Numbered from the stretch's first letter, positions 52,290-61,830 are shown. The stretch: DNA of 64,000 bases from Ruminococcus sp. (GCA_015066705.1 SVNV01000013.1:1-64000); one strand, 5' to 3'. Numbers and translations are program-made. Notes: generated by a model from the letters alone, not told the origin.

Positions 52290-53690
52290 CTAAAATCTGA
52301 AATAAATAAACGGATTGTAGCTGGAAGCAGAAAGATTTAAAATACAAAGCCCAAGAAGTACAAGAGAAACCACGTAGCTTATAGTGTCAAATGCTACACT
52401 GTTTTTACCAATGAGAATTCCTGAAACAGCTCTGTAAACCGGTGTGGAAAACACCACAGCAAAAACAAAAACCGTTAAATATAATGGATTAAGAATGCCT
52501 AAAAGCATAGCTGATATTTCACTTGTGGATTCAAATCCTGCAAACATCTTTCCAATGTATGAAACCGCCTGAAAAATGCTGTCCGCCCTGAAAATAACAA
52601 ATGTCAGACAAACAACAATAAGTGTGTAAATTCTTCTTAAAGCAGGGAGTTTGTCAGTTTTGTCAAGCTTGAATTTCTGCTCAAAAATCATCACAAATCC
52701 GTGAATCATTCCCCATAGAATAAAGGTCAGATTAGCACCGTGCCACAGACCTGTGCAGAAAAATACAATAAGCTTGTTTCTGTAAGTTTTGAGAGTGCCT
52801 TTTTTGTTACCGCCAAGAGAGAAGTATAAATATTCCTTAAACCAAGACGAAACAGAAATGTGCCATCTTGTCCAGAATTCTCTTATGCTTGTGGAAACGT
52901 AAGGATAGTTGAAATTTTCCTTAAAAGTAAAACCAAACATAGCCCCGAGACCAATAGCCATATCGCTGTATCCCGAAAAATCAAAGTAAATCTGAAACAT
53001 ATAGGAAACAGCACCAATCCAGGCTATCGTAATTGAAAGCTCGCTTGTGTTCAAATCAAATATTCTGTCAGCAACAGAAGCCATGGTGTTTGCGATAAGA
53101 AGCTTTTTTGAAAGTCCCATTATAAATCTTCTGATACCTGCTGAAACACCCTCAGCACTGAGCTTTCTGTTTTCAATCTGTAATTCAATGTCGTGGTATT
53201 TGACAATAGGTCCGGCAACAAGCTGCGGGAAAAATGCAAGGTAGAGAAGTACCTTAAAAAAGCTTCTTTGTGGTGTAACCGACCCTCTGTAAATGTCAAT
53301 AACATAAGACATCGCCTGAAAAGTAAAGAAAGAAATACCGATAGGGAGTGTAATCTGTGTCAGCGGAATGCTAAGTCCTGTTGCTGAGTTTATAAGTTCA
53401 ATAAAGAAGTTTGTGTACTTGAAGATTACAAGCACTCCTATGTTTAAAAATACAGCAAGAAAAAGGGAAGCTTTTTTGAGTTTTTCCTTTTTCATCATAA
53501 GTCCGAGGAGGTAGTTTACAATTCCTGAGAGAATGAGTAATAATACCGCAAAAGGCTCTCCAAAAGCGTAGAAGAATAAGCTTGCAATAAGAAGCCAGAA
53601 ATTTTTAAGCTTTATCCCGGGTGAAATGACATAAAGTAAAAACACACAGGGAAGAAAGAAAAATATAAAAACTGTGGAACAAAAAGCCAA
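52290..53690 (-). CDS. MBOAT acyltransferase (AlgI/DltB/PatA type)
   Basis: A TTG start follows AAGGAGGATTAG. The 466-residue protein has about ten to twelve membrane helices and the MBOAT blocks YFDFSGYSDMAIGLGAMFGF, REFWTRWHISVSSWFKEYLY and the catalytic-His motif FFCTGLWHGANLTFILWGM. AlgI-type members carry acetyl groups from cytoplasmic donors across the membrane. It lies between the repeat/transglutaminase gene and the DHHW gene in one operon. Confidence 0.95.
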   Translation of the reverse strand: MAFCSTVFIFFFLPCVFLLYVISPGIKLKNFWLLIASLFFYAFGEPFAVLLLILSGIVNYLLGLMMKKEKLKKASLFLAVFLNIGVLVIFKYTNFFIELINSATGLSIPLTQITLPIGISFFTFQAMSYVIDIYRGSVTPQRSFFKVLLYLAFFPQLVAGPIVKYHDIELQIENRKLSAEGVSAGIRRFIMGLSKKLLIANTMASVADRIFDLNTSELSITIAWIGAVSYMFQIYFDFSGYSDMAIGLGAMFGFTFKENFNYPYVSTSIREFWTRWHISVSSWFKEYLYFSLGGNKKGTLKTYRNKLIVFFCTGLWHGANLTFILWGMIHGFVMIFEQKFKLDKTDKLPALRRIYTLIVVCLTFVIFRADSIFQAVSYIGKMFAGFESTSEISAMLLGILNPLYLTVFVFAVVFSTPVYRAVSGILIGKNSVAFDTISYVVSLVLLGLCILNLSASSYNPFIYFRF

Positions 53691-53701
53691 ACTAATCCTC
53701 C

Positions 53702-55693
53702 TTAATTGGTAGTAGGAAATTTATGATATTCCCATGTGTAGCGTTCCTTCATAAACTTGTCGCTGACCATAAAGTAGTTGTTACAGCTGTCAAAATGATA
53801 CCATTTTCCGTTCATTTTAACCATGTTCCAGTAGTGAACACCGCCGTCCTTAGGAATACCGTTAATGGTTATGATTTCATAACCGGCTCTTTTCATAATG
53901 TAGTAGTAAAGAGCTGCGTAGTTGTAGCAAGCTCCTCTGCCGTTATTAAGGGAATAAACACACATATTTTCAACAGTGTCCATTTCCATAAATCTGTACT
54001 TTACTCTGCTTCTGATTTCGTAGAAAATCTTTTCGTAATCCCCACCGCACTTTCTGATGATGTCATCAGCTTCGAGATGGAGAGTTTCAACAGTTACAGG
54101 TGCTTTAGTAGCAACACCGTATTTGTTGATGTTGTATCTTCCGATAGTGGTGGAAACGCTCATTATTCCGGTTGTTTCATCAAAGTGATAAAGACTGCCG
54201 CCAATGGTTTTCCAACCCTTTATGTTGTAGCCGTAGCTGTCTTTGTAAACCGTTCCGCCGTTTGAGTTGCACCAGCCTGTAAGAAGCACACCCTTGTCAG
54301 TAAGCTTGTATTTGTGACCGCCGATTGTAACCTCGCCCTTGAGCTTGATACCCTGATTGAAATAGAATTTTTCACCGGCAATGGTATACCAGCCGTGAAC
54401 AAGCCAGCCGTTTCCGTTGAAGTATCTGTTTCTTCCGTTGTAAGTGTAATAGCCCGCCTTGATAATGCCGTCTTTACCGAAGTAATAAACGTCACCGTCG
54501 ATTGTGTTGAAGCCTGTTCTTAAAACGCCGTACCAGTCGAAATAATACTTGTTTCCGTCGATTGTATTGTAGGTGATAGCCATTTTACCGTCGTCTTTGA
54601 AATAATGCTTTTTGCCGTCGATAACCTGCCAGCCAAACTGCATTACACCGTCGTCATCAAGAAGATAACTGCTGTCACCGATTTTTCTGAAGCCTGTAAG
54701 CTTAACGTATTCTGAGTTGAAGTAGTATTTTTTCTTGTCAATGGTTACAAAACCTTTTTTGAGAATACCCTTAGCGTCAGCGTAGTAGGTCTTTTCGTCG
54801 ATTGTGAAAAATCCTACTGTCATAACGCCCTTGTCAGAAAAATGATATCTGTTTTTGTTTATGTCAGCAAAGCCTGTCTTGTAAACACCCTTGCTGTCAA
54901 AGTAGTATGTGTTTCCGTCAATGATGTAGAAGCCTTTAGCAAGAACACCGGTAGTAGGGTCAAAGTAGTAATCAATGCCGTCAGAATTCTGCCAGCCTGT
55001 AACAAGAATTCCGTCAGGGTTAAAGAAATAAACGTTTCCGTTATATTCCTGCATACCGGTAAGAACAACGCCACTTTCAGAAAGGTAATACTGATACCCA
55101 TCAATAACCTGAATGCCCTTGAGCATTTTTCCTTCGGTATCAAAGTAATACTTGTCCTCGGAAATTGTAACAAAACCGGTTTTCATAACACCGTTTTCGT
55201 CAAAGTAATATGTATCAGGTTCAATATTCAGAAAGCCCTTTGTAAATTCGCCGTTCTCATCAACGAAATATCTGTCTCCGTCCTTAACGTACCAGCCGTC
55301 AACCTTCTTACCAAAATCATCATAGAATTCAGATTCTACAATGCCTGTTAAAAGCTCTCCGTCCTCCTGAAGGTAATATGTGTTGTCATCAATTAACTGT
55401 TCACCTTCGAGAATGATACCGCTTCCGTTTGAGTAATAGGTTTTGCCCTTAACTTTGAGCCAGCCATAGCAAAGCTCACCCTTGTTGTCAAAGTAATAGG
55501 TTTCGCCCTCAATGTCGTAAAATCCCTTTACTTTTTCCTTTGATTCTTCCTCAATAAAGTACTTGACACCTTCAATGTTGTGCCAGCCCGGAGCACTGTA
55601 TTTATTGTAATGGATAACTCCGATAATTGTAACCACAATGGCTAAAAGTAATGTTGTACCTGAAATAACAGCTATCAGTTTTTTCTTACTCAT
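53702..55693 (-). CDS. Cell-wall-repeat protein with C-terminal transglutaminase-like domain
   Basis: The ATG at 55693 follows AGAGGTT; a longer reading overlaps the promoter. The 663-residue protein has an N-terminal membrane helix (about 5-27) without a clear cleavage site. About two dozen copies of a 20-residue Gly/aromatic repeat of the choline/glucan-binding type follow (GWQVIDGKKHYFKDDGKMAI is one). The C-terminal transglutaminase-like domain (about 555-663) has the Cys in NGRGACYNYAALYYYI, the His in GGVHYWNMV and the Asp in WYHFDSCNN. It would sit outside the membrane, bound to wall polymer, and could crosslink or cut peptides. It is the first gene of the operon with MBOAT and DHHW genes. 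Confidence 0.88.
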   Translation of the reverse strand: MSKKKLIAVISGTTLLLAIVVTIIGVIHYNKYSAPGWHNIEGVKYFIEEESKEKVKGFYDIEGETYYFDNKGELCYGWLKVKGKTYYSNGSGIILEGEQLIDDNTYYLQEDGELLTGIVESEFYDDFGKKVDGWYVKDGDRYFVDENGEFTKGFLNIEPDTYYFDENGVMKTGFVTISEDKYYFDTEGKMLKGIQVIDGYQYYLSESGVVLTGMQEYNGNVYFFNPDGILVTGWQNSDGIDYYFDPTTGVLAKGFYIIDGNTYYFDSKGVYKTGFADINKNRYHFSDKGVMTVGFFTIDEKTYYADAKGILKKGFVTIDKKKYYFNSEYVKLTGFRKIGDSSYLLDDDGVMQFGWQVIDGKKHYFKDDGKMAITYNTIDGNKYYFDWYGVLRTGFNTIDGDVYYFGKDGIIKAGYYTYNGRNRYFNGNGWLVHGWYTIAGEKFYFNQGIKLKGEVTIGGHKYKLTDKGVLLTGWCNSNGGTVYKDSYGYNIKGWKTIGGSLYHFDETTGIMSVSTTIGRYNINKYGVATKAPVTVETLHLEADDIIRKCGGDYEKIFYEIRSRVKYRFMEMDTVENMCVYSLNNGRGACYNYAALYYYIMKRAGYEIITINGIPKDGGVHYWNMVKMNGKWYHFDSCNNYFMVSDKFMKERYTWEYHKFPTTN

Positions 55694-55727
55694 AAACATA
55701 ACCTCTAAACAGACTAAAGATATAAAA

Positions 55728-55756
55728 ATTATATCATATTTTGGCGAATTTTGCAA
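55728..55756 (-). promoter_or_regulatory. Promoter of the four-gene acylation operon
   Basis: Leftward TTGCAA (55756-55751), 17-base spacer and TATAAT (55733-55728) lie 35 bases before the ATG at 55693. The next three genes follow with gaps of 11, 14 and 11 bases. Confidence 0.85.
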
Positions 55757-55811
55757 CATTTCTCAAAAAACATACCACTGTGAAATTATACAAAATTCTA
55801 CCTTTGTTTTT

Positions 55812-55844
55812 ATACAAAAAAATAAGACGCTTCCTAAAGAAACG
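55812..55844 (-). terminator. Terminator of spmAB
   Basis: Leftward, GACGTTTC pairs with GGAAGCGTC (short, with G-T) around TTTA and is followed by TTATTTTTTTG. It lies at the spmB stop. Confidence 0.7.
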
Positions 55845-56363
55845 TCAATAGAAAAATAACCTGACAGTAACCGATGAAAAAATAAACCCTGTAATGTCCG
55901 CAAGTAATGCACAAATAAGAATTCTCTTGCTACCTTTGAGATTAGCACTTCCGAAATAAATAGCAATAGTGTAAAAGGTGGTTTCAGTAGCACCAGCAAT
56001 AACGCTTGCTACACGTCCTGCGAAGCTGTCAGGATGATTATTCAGCAGTATTTCATTGAGCATTGCCGTTGAGCCACTGCCTGAAACAGGCTTTAAAACC
56101 GCCAGCGAAACACATTCCTCAGGAAACCCCAGAGCAGTCGTGAAAGGTGAGATTATTTCAGTAAGACAGCTCAGAAATCCACTTGCACTAAGCATTCCGA
56201 CACAGACAACAAGTGCAATAAGAGCAGGGAGGATTTCGACCGAGGTTTTAAGACCGTTTTTTGCTCCCTCGGTGAATGCCTCAAATACATCAACCTTTTT
56301 GTATACTCCGTAAAGTATTACAGCGACAACAAAAAACGGAATTAAAAAATCAGATAAACTCAT
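55845..56363 (-). CDS. spmB: Spore maturation protein SpmB
   Basis: The 172-residue protein has about five membrane helices and the SpmB blocks AFTEGAKNGLKTSVEILPAL, KPVSGSGSTAMLNEIL and GATETTFYTIAIYFGS. It acts with SpmA in spore core dehydration in Bacillus. It starts four bases after spmA ends. Confidence 0.95.
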   Translation of the reverse strand: MSLSDFLIPFFVVAVILYGVYKKVDVFEAFTEGAKNGLKTSVEILPALIALVVCVGMLSASGFLSCLTEIISPFTTALGFPEECVSLAVLKPVSGSGSTAMLNEILLNNHPDSFAGRVASVIAGATETTFYTIAIYFGSANLKGSKRILICALLADITGFIFSSVTVRLFFY

Positions 56364-56367
56364 AATC

Positions 56368-56946
56368 TTAAGCTCTTTCTTTTTTGGAAAAAAGGTTTAT
56401 AGCTAAAAGCCCTACAATTAAAGAAATCAATGATGTTATCAATACGCAAGGAAGAATATCAAATGGACTCTGTGAACCGTTTTTCAGCCTCAGAGTGCCA
56501 ACAGTGACAGGGAATAGCTGTAATGAAGCTGTATTTAAAACTACAAGGGTAGCAATGTTTTTTGTGGCATAACCGCCTGATTTTTCTTCCTTTGCAAGCT
56601 CCTTTACAGCGGCAATTCCCAAAGGTGTAGAAGCATTTCCGAGCCCTAAGAGATTAGCTGTAATGTTCATAATTATAAGTCCGTAGGCCTTTTTGCTTTT
56701 GTCAAGTCCCCGGAAAATTATCCTCGTGACAGGCGAAAGTATTTTTCCAAAAAGCTTAACCATTCCGGACTTCAGAACAATGTTCATAATGCCACTCCAG
56801 AATGCCATACTTCCGGTAAGGGTAATAAAGAGATTTATAGCTTTTTCGCTGTCAGAAAGAATAGAATTTGTCACATTGTTTATGCTGTTTTGAAAAAATG
56901 ACCATACTACGGAAATAATGATTATCAAAGGAAAAACTATTTTCAT
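56368..56946 (-). CDS. spmA: Spore maturation protein SpmA
   Basis: The 192-residue protein has membrane helices and the SpmA/nucleoside-gate block SGIMNIVLKSGMVKLFGKIL, MNITANLLGLGNASTPLGIA and ATLVVLNTASLQLFPVTV. It pairs with SpmB. GAGG precedes the ATG. Confidence 0.95.
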   Translation of the reverse strand: MKIVFPLIIIISVVWSFFQNSINNVTNSILSDSEKAINLFITLTGSMAFWSGIMNIVLKSGMVKLFGKILSPVTRIIFRGLDKSKKAYGLIIMNITANLLGLGNASTPLGIAAVKELAKEEKSGGYATKNIATLVVLNTASLQLFPVTVGTLRLKNGSQSPFDILPCVLITSLISLIVGLLAINLFSKKERA

Positions 56947-57000
56947 ATTAACCTCAACGACGAAATATGAGATTTTTCATCAAATTATCACTTTTTTCTA

Positions 57001-57029
57001 TTGACAAAGACAATTTTTTACTCTACAAT
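57001..57029 (+). promoter_or_regulatory. Promoter of the AbrB-like gene
   Basis: TTGACA (57001-57006), 17-base spacer and TACAAT (57024-57029) lie 53 bases before the ATG. Confidence 0.85.
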
Positions 57030-57082
57030 GTAGTTACACAAAACGTAAAAACATAAATAAATTTTAAAGAAAGGTGATAATT

Positions 57083-57346
57083 ATGAAATCTACTGGTGTT
57101 GTAAGAAAGCTTGATAGCGTCGGACGTCTTGTTTTGCCGATAGAACTCAGAAAGACATTTGACATAAGCGATGATGACGCGTTGGAAATCTACACAGAAG
57201 ACGATATGATAATTCTCAAGAAATATCAGAATTGCTGTCTTTTCTGCGAAGAAAGCGAAGAACTCATTGAGTATAAGGGAAAGTATATCTGTGAGAGATG
57301 CTTAGAGCGTATAAATAAAAAGAATACTGACCTTAATCTCTTTTAA
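57083..57346 (+). CDS. AbrB/SpoVT-family regulator with C-terminal zinc-ribbon-like Cys pairs
   Basis: The ATG at 57083 follows GAAAGGTGA. The 87-residue protein has the swapped-hairpin AbrB domain (1-46) with GVVRKLDSVGRLVLPIELRK and ends with two CxxC pairs (CLFC and CERC) about 18 residues apart, so a metal-binding site is likely. AbrB-type proteins are DNA-binding transition-state regulators in Firmicutes. A zinc-binding tail is seen in several Clostridial AbrB proteins. Confidence 0.9.
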   Translation: MKSTGVVRKLDSVGRLVLPIELRKTFDISDDDALEIYTEDDMIILKKYQNCCLFCEESEELIEYKGKYICERCLERINKKNTDLNLF

Positions 57347-57369
57347 TTCTATTCAAAAAACATAAAAAA

Positions 57370-57407
57370 ATAACCGTTAACCCTTTTTGGCTAACGGTTT
57401 TTTATTT
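57370..57407. terminator. Bidirectional terminator
   Basis: AACCGTTAACC and GGCTAACGGTT form a stem with one mismatch, followed by T6 on the plus strand. It separates the converging AbrB-like gene and the Rrf2 gene. Confidence 0.8.
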
Positions 57408-57848
57408 TTATTTGTTTCTGCGTGGACATTTCTTGTTAATTTCCGCCTGACGTTCAAGTAAATCCTTGAAATTGTAGCTTTCGAGCTTTTCTCTAACCAT
57501 ATCGCTGATTTCAGAAAATGCTCCCTGAAAACAGCATATGCCCGACATACCACGGGAACAATCGTATTCGTCACCTAAGCATCTGTTGAAATTATATGTA
57601 CCTTCAATAGCTTCAATAACGTCCTTGAGGGTAATTTCCTCAGGCTTTTTTGCAAGCATGTACCCACCCAGAGTACCCTTGTAGGATTTTACAAGACCGC
57701 TTGCAACCAGCTTCCTCAGAATTTTAAGGGAAAACCTCAAAGTAACTACCGCCATTTCGGAAATAGTCTTTGCGTCCACTTTTTTGTTAGCTGCTGCAAG
57801 AGTTGCAATAATTCTTACAGCATAATCAGATTCGAGAGTAATAAACAT
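57408..57848 (-). CDS. Rrf2-family transcriptional regulator
   Basis: The 146-residue protein has the Rrf2 winged-helix start FITLESDYAVRIIATLAAAN and GLVKSYKGTLGGYMLAKKPE. Cys residues sit at 90, 97, 105 and 106. The first three approximate the cluster-binding Cys of IscR/NsrR in position, but the spacing is wider. It may sense iron-sulfur status or redox. No isc or suf genes are in the window; the gene lies between AbrB-like and rpoD. Confidence 0.9.
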   Translation of the reverse strand: MFITLESDYAVRIIATLAAANKKVDAKTISEMAVVTLRFSLKILRKLVASGLVKSYKGTLGGYMLAKKPEEITLKDVIEAIEGTYNFNRCLGDEYDCSRGMSGICCFQGAFSEISDMVREKLESYNFKDLLERQAEINKKCPRRNK

Positions 57849-57864
57849 AAATCACACCTTTTCT

Positions 57865-58968
57865 TTAGTCAAGGTAATCTCTTACCTTATTGCTTCTGTT
57901 AGGGTGTCTGAGCTTTCTTAAAGCCTTTGCTTCAATCTGTCTGATACGCTCTCTAGTAACGTTAAACTGCTGTCCTACTTCTTCAAGAGTTCTTGAACGT
58001 CCGTCTTCAAGTCCGAAACGAAGTCTTAAAACCTTTTCTTCTCTGTCGGTGAGGGTAGAGAGAACCTGATTAATCTGTTCCTTGAGAAGAACAAGTGAAG
58101 CAGCCTCAGCAGGTGCCGGTGCATCTTCGTCAGGGATAAAGTCGCCAAGATGTGAATCTTCTTCTTCGCCGATAGGTGTTTCGAGAGAAACAGGGTCCTG
58201 AGCAATTCTCATAATTTCTCTTACTCTGTCAACAGGCATATCAAGCTCAACTGCAATTTCCTCAGGGCTTGGGTCGTGGCCGTTCTTGTGGAGAAGATGG
58301 CTTGAAACCTTTTTAACCTTAGTGATAGTTTCAACCATATGAACAGGGATACGGATAGTTCTTGCCTGGTCAGCGATAGCTCTTGTAATAGCCTGTCTAA
58401 TCCACCATGTAGCGTAAGTTGAGAACTTGAAGCCCTTAGTGTAGTCAAACTTTTCAACAGCCTTGATAAGACCGAGGTTACCTTCCTGGATAAGGTCGAG
58501 GAAGCTCATTCCACGGCCAACGTATCTCTTTGCAATAGAAACAACAAGTCTGAGGTTTGCTTCAGCAAGACGTTTTCTTGCGTAAGTAGCCTTCTTTTCA
58601 TCGTTTCCGGTCATCTGTTCAGCAAGCTGAATTTCTTCTTCAGCAGTAAGAAGCGGAACTCTGCCGATTTCCTTGAGGTAAATCTTTACAGGGTCGTCGA
58701 TAGCGATACCGTCTGTTGAAAGTGAAAGGTCAAGTCCGTCCTCTGAAAGCTCCTCATCAGGTGGAACAAGAACCATAGGGTCGTCAGTTGAAATATCGTC
58801 GATAATTTCGATATTTAGACTTGCACAGCTGTCATAGAAGTTGTCCATCTGTTCAACGTCATAGTCGAGCTTTTCAAGGGCATCGGTAATTTCCTTCGTG
58901 GTGAGCTTACCGTTGGCCTTGCCTTGCTCCATAAGTTCGTCAATAATGTGCTTCTTGTCGTTATTCAT
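57865..58968 (-). CDS. rpoD: Housekeeping sigma factor RpoD (sigma-A)
   Basis: The 367-residue protein has regions 1.2, 2 ([20 protein letters not shown]), 3 ([14 protein letters not shown]) and 4 ([20 protein letters not shown]) at the expected places. It has the short Firmicute form of region 1. It follows dnaG after 30 bases, the usual dnaG-rpoD order. Confidence 0.98.
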   Translation of the reverse strand: MNNDKKHIIDELMEQGKANGKLTTKEITDALEKLDYDVEQMDNFYDSCASLNIEIIDDISTDDPMVLVPPDEELSEDGLDLSLSTDGIAIDDPVKIYLKEIGRVPLLTAEEEIQLAEQMTGNDEKKATYARKRLAEANLRLVVSIAKRYVGRGMSFLDLIQEGNLGLIKAVEKFDYTKGFKFSTYATWWIRQAITRAIADQARTIRIPVHMVETITKVKKVSSHLLHKNGHDPSPEEIAVELDMPVDRVREIMRIAQDPVSLETPIGEEEDSHLGDFIPDEDAPAPAEAASLVLLKEQINQVLSTLTDREEKVLRLRFGLEDGRSRTLEEVGQQFNVTRERIRQIEAKALRKLRHPNRSNKVRDYLD

Positions 58969-58998
58969 AGCAAATTCTCCTTTAAAATTCCTTGTAGT

Positions 58999-60768
58999 CT
59001 ATTGTTTTTTGCTTCGCATATTCTGTGCAAAAGCAAGAAAATCATCATCAGATATTTCGCTGTTTTGGTTTTCGTTTCCGATTGTGTGATTGTTAAGAAC
59101 CTTAATGTAATCAGAAACAGCTTCCCAGCTTTCGGTGTGTTCTTTTGATAAAGCAATTATTTCAGATATTTTACCCATTTCTTCGGGCGAAAATTCACCG
59201 TGGAATGATGAAATCGAAAAATCGTCACCGTTTTTTATCTTTTCAAGAAGACTTACGTAGATTCTTCTGTTTATATCTGAAATAAACCTCTCAGCAGAGA
59301 GCATATCCAAAATAACCGAAGCCTTGTCCGGGTTAAAGAACATATAACTCAGAATACCTTTTTCTGCTTTGACTTCACGCCTGTGAAGTGTTTCGTTAGG
59401 ATTGAGCTTGTCTCGTTTAGCGTCAGCAAAGGTTGCCGTCCTGTTCCATTCACGCTTCTTTTCAGCACGCTCTTTCTTGCGGATAGCCGCTGTAACCTCC
59501 TGCTCAACGATACCTTTGGCTACGTTGTTTTCGTGTGAAACCTTAGAAATATAAACCTCTCGCTCAATAGGGCTTTTTATTTCAGCAAGCACCCCGAAAC
59601 ATCGTTTTAAATATTCAACCTTTCCGATGTCTGTGTCAAGGTCAAGTCCGTTTTTGCATTTGAGAAGCTCAAAGTTTATCGCACCGTCAGAGTTGTCAAG
59701 TAAATTCTGAAAAGCGGTAGCACCAAATTTCTGAATGTATTCGTCAGGGTCCTTAGCACCCTTCATTTTGATAACCCTCGTGTTAATTCCTACGTCTGAA
59801 AGAATGTTGAGAGCCTTCTGCGTAGCTTTTTGCCCGGCTTCGTCCGAGTCGTAACAGATTATTACCTCGTCGCAGTACTGACTCATCAGCCTTGCGTGTT
59901 CAGGAGTTATAGCCGTTCCGCAGGTAGCAACTGCGTTTTCAAAGCCCGACTGATGCAGGGAAATAACGTCCATATTACCCTCACAAAGAAGTATCTGCTT
60001 TTTCTTTGCTGCAAGATTTTTTGCATAATTCAGGCAGAAAAGGGTTCTGTTTTTCTGAAAAACCAAGGTTTCCTTAGAATTCAAATACTTTCGGGAATCT
60101 TCACTTCCGAGAGCACGTCCCCCAAAAGCAATAATGTTTCCTCTCAAATCAAAGAAAGGGAACATAACTCTGTCCATAAAGAAGTCAAAGGTGCTGTTGT
60201 TTTTGCCGGAAACAGTAATAAGGCTTCCGTCAATAAGCTCCTGCTCGGTAAAGCCCTCACTGAGCAGATGATATTTCAAGTCATTCCAGCTGTTTACTGC
60301 AACACCCAGCCCGAATTTCTTGATAGTTTCAGGTTTAAGACCTCGGTTAAGAAGATATTCAAGACCTTTTTTACCTTTTTCTGTTTTCAGGTTTTTATAA
60401 AAGAATTTTGCAGCCGCCTTGTTCATATCGTAAAGACGCTGTTTTTTCTTTGAAATGTCATCGCCGTATTGCGAATCCTCAGGCATAGCCATTCCGCTTT
60501 TCTGAGCGAGAAGTTTAACGGCTTCAATGTAGCTTAGGTTTTCAATCTGCATTACAAAGGAAATCACATCTCCGCCTGCACCACAACCAAAACAGTAAAA
60601 GCTTTCGGTATCGGGATATATAACGCAGGAAGGTGTTTTTTCGCTGTGAAAAGGGCAGAGACACTTTGAAGTGCGTCCTGCTCTTTTGAGAGTGACGTAA
60701 GATGACATTACATCATCTATTCTGTTCATAGAACGAAGTCGTTCAATAAAATCAGCAGGTAATGCCAT
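58999..60768 (-). CDS. dnaG: DNA primase DnaG
   Basis: The 589-residue protein has the zinc-binding site C38, H41, C59 and C62 (CPFH and CFGCGAGGD), the catalytic EGNMDVISLHQSGF with the metal site YDSDEAGQKA of the TOPRIM domain, and a DnaB-interacting C-terminal domain. It makes RNA primers in replication. The ribosome site AGGAGG precedes the ATG. Confidence 0.98.
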   Translation of the reverse strand: MALPADFIERLRSMNRIDDVMSSYVTLKRAGRTSKCLCPFHSEKTPSCVIYPDTESFYCFGCGAGGDVISFVMQIENLSYIEAVKLLAQKSGMAMPEDSQYGDDISKKKQRLYDMNKAAAKFFYKNLKTEKGKKGLEYLLNRGLKPETIKKFGLGVAVNSWNDLKYHLLSEGFTEQELIDGSLITVSGKNNSTFDFFMDRVMFPFFDLRGNIIAFGGRALGSEDSRKYLNSKETLVFQKNRTLFCLNYAKNLAAKKKQILLCEGNMDVISLHQSGFENAVATCGTAITPEHARLMSQYCDEVIICYDSDEAGQKATQKALNILSDVGINTRVIKMKGAKDPDEYIQKFGATAFQNLLDNSDGAINFELLKCKNGLDLDTDIGKVEYLKRCFGVLAEIKSPIEREVYISKVSHENNVAKGIVEQEVTAAIRKKERAEKKREWNRTATFADAKRDKLNPNETLHRREVKAEKGILSYMFFNPDKASVILDMLSAERFISDINRRIYVSLLEKIKNGDDFSISSFHGEFSPEEMGKISEIIALSKEHTESWEAVSDYIKVLNNHTIGNENQNSEISDDDFLAFAQNMRSKKQ

Positions 60769-60786
60769 AAGTCCTCCTAAAATAAA

Positions 60787-61794
60787 TTAGTAATTATCCC
60801 AGCCTACAGGAATAAACAGCTTTGAAAATACGCTGATTGCGTAGCTGTCGGTCATTCCTGAAACATAATCACAGACAGCTCTTTCAATTCCGTATTCTTC
60901 AGAAAGCTTCTGATAAAGCACAGGCATTTTATCAGGATTTTTGCAGAAATGCTCATAAAGCTTGCAAATCATATCCTGAGCCTTAATTTCCTCAGATTTG
61001 CATAAAGAATTTGTATAAACGCTTTCAAACATAAATCTGTGAAGCTTTTCGTGTGCTTCTTTTATGTTGTCGGAAATTTTTAAATTTTCCGCACCATTTG
61101 AAATTATTGAGCTTACAAGAGTGGTAATTCTCTCGCTCTTTGAATGACCCAGAATCTCAGTAATCTCTGCAGGAAGGTCGCTTTCCTTGATAACACCTGC
61201 TCTGATTGAGTCGTCAATGTCATGGTTTATATAAGCAATCACGTCAGCAAGCCTTACAATGTAGCCTTCTTTTGTATCGGCAATCTGATTAGTGTGCTTT
61301 AAAATTCCGTCTCTTACCTCGTAAGTCAGATTAAGACCTTTTCCTTCGTTTTCAATAACGTCAACAACTCTCAGCCCTTGAGTATAGTGCTTAAAGCCGT
61401 CAGGACAAAGCTCATTGAGCATTCTTTCTCCTGCGTGTCCGAAAGGAGTGTGTCCCAAATCGTGACCGAGAGCAATAGCCTCTGTAAGGTCCTCGTTCAG
61501 GAACAAAGCCTTGGAAATTGTTCTTGCAATCTGAGAAACCTCAAGAGTGTGAGTAAGTCTTGTTCTGTAATGGTCACCAGAAGGAATGAGAAAAACCTGA
61601 GTTTTCTGCTTTAAACGTCTGAAAGAGTTAGAATGAATGATTTTGTCTCTGTCACGCTGAAACTCTGTTCTCAAATCGTCCTTAGGAGCTTCAAGCTGTC
61701 TGCCCTCTGAGTTTTTAGAAAGACATGCAAATTCGCATAAAGTCTGTTCTTCAAGATTTTCCAGAATTTCTCTTGTAGTCAGTTTTTCGCTCAT
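60787..61794 (-). CDS. dgt: Deoxyguanosinetriphosphate triphosphohydrolase-like HD protein
   Basis: The 335-residue protein has the HD domain with RTRLTHTLEVSQIARTIS, ALGHDLGHTPFGHAGERML and later VRLADVIAYINHDIDD. It is the dGTPase-like form placed before dnaG in many Clostridia. It hydrolyses dNTPs to deoxynucleosides and triphosphate. The gene begins the dgt-dnaG-rpoD run. Confidence 0.95.
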   Translation of the reverse strand: MSEKLTTREILENLEEQTLCEFACLSKNSEGRQLEAPKDDLRTEFQRDRDKIIHSNSFRRLKQKTQVFLIPSGDHYRTRLTHTLEVSQIARTISKALFLNEDLTEAIALGHDLGHTPFGHAGERMLNELCPDGFKHYTQGLRVVDVIENEGKGLNLTYEVRDGILKHTNQIADTKEGYIVRLADVIAYINHDIDDSIRAGVIKESDLPAEITEILGHSKSERITTLVSSIISNGAENLKISDNIKEAHEKLHRFMFESVYTNSLCKSEEIKAQDMICKLYEHFCKNPDKMPVLYQKLSEEYGIERAVCDYVSGMTDSYAISVFSKLFIPVGWDNY

Positions 61795-61830
61795 AATGTC
61801 ACCCTTTCCAGAACAAAATAAGTCATAATC

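Noticed and set aside
59830..60453. Plus-strand open frame of 207 codons inside dnaG
   Set aside because: It is antisense to a fully conserved primase, including the TOPRIM region, and its product looks random.
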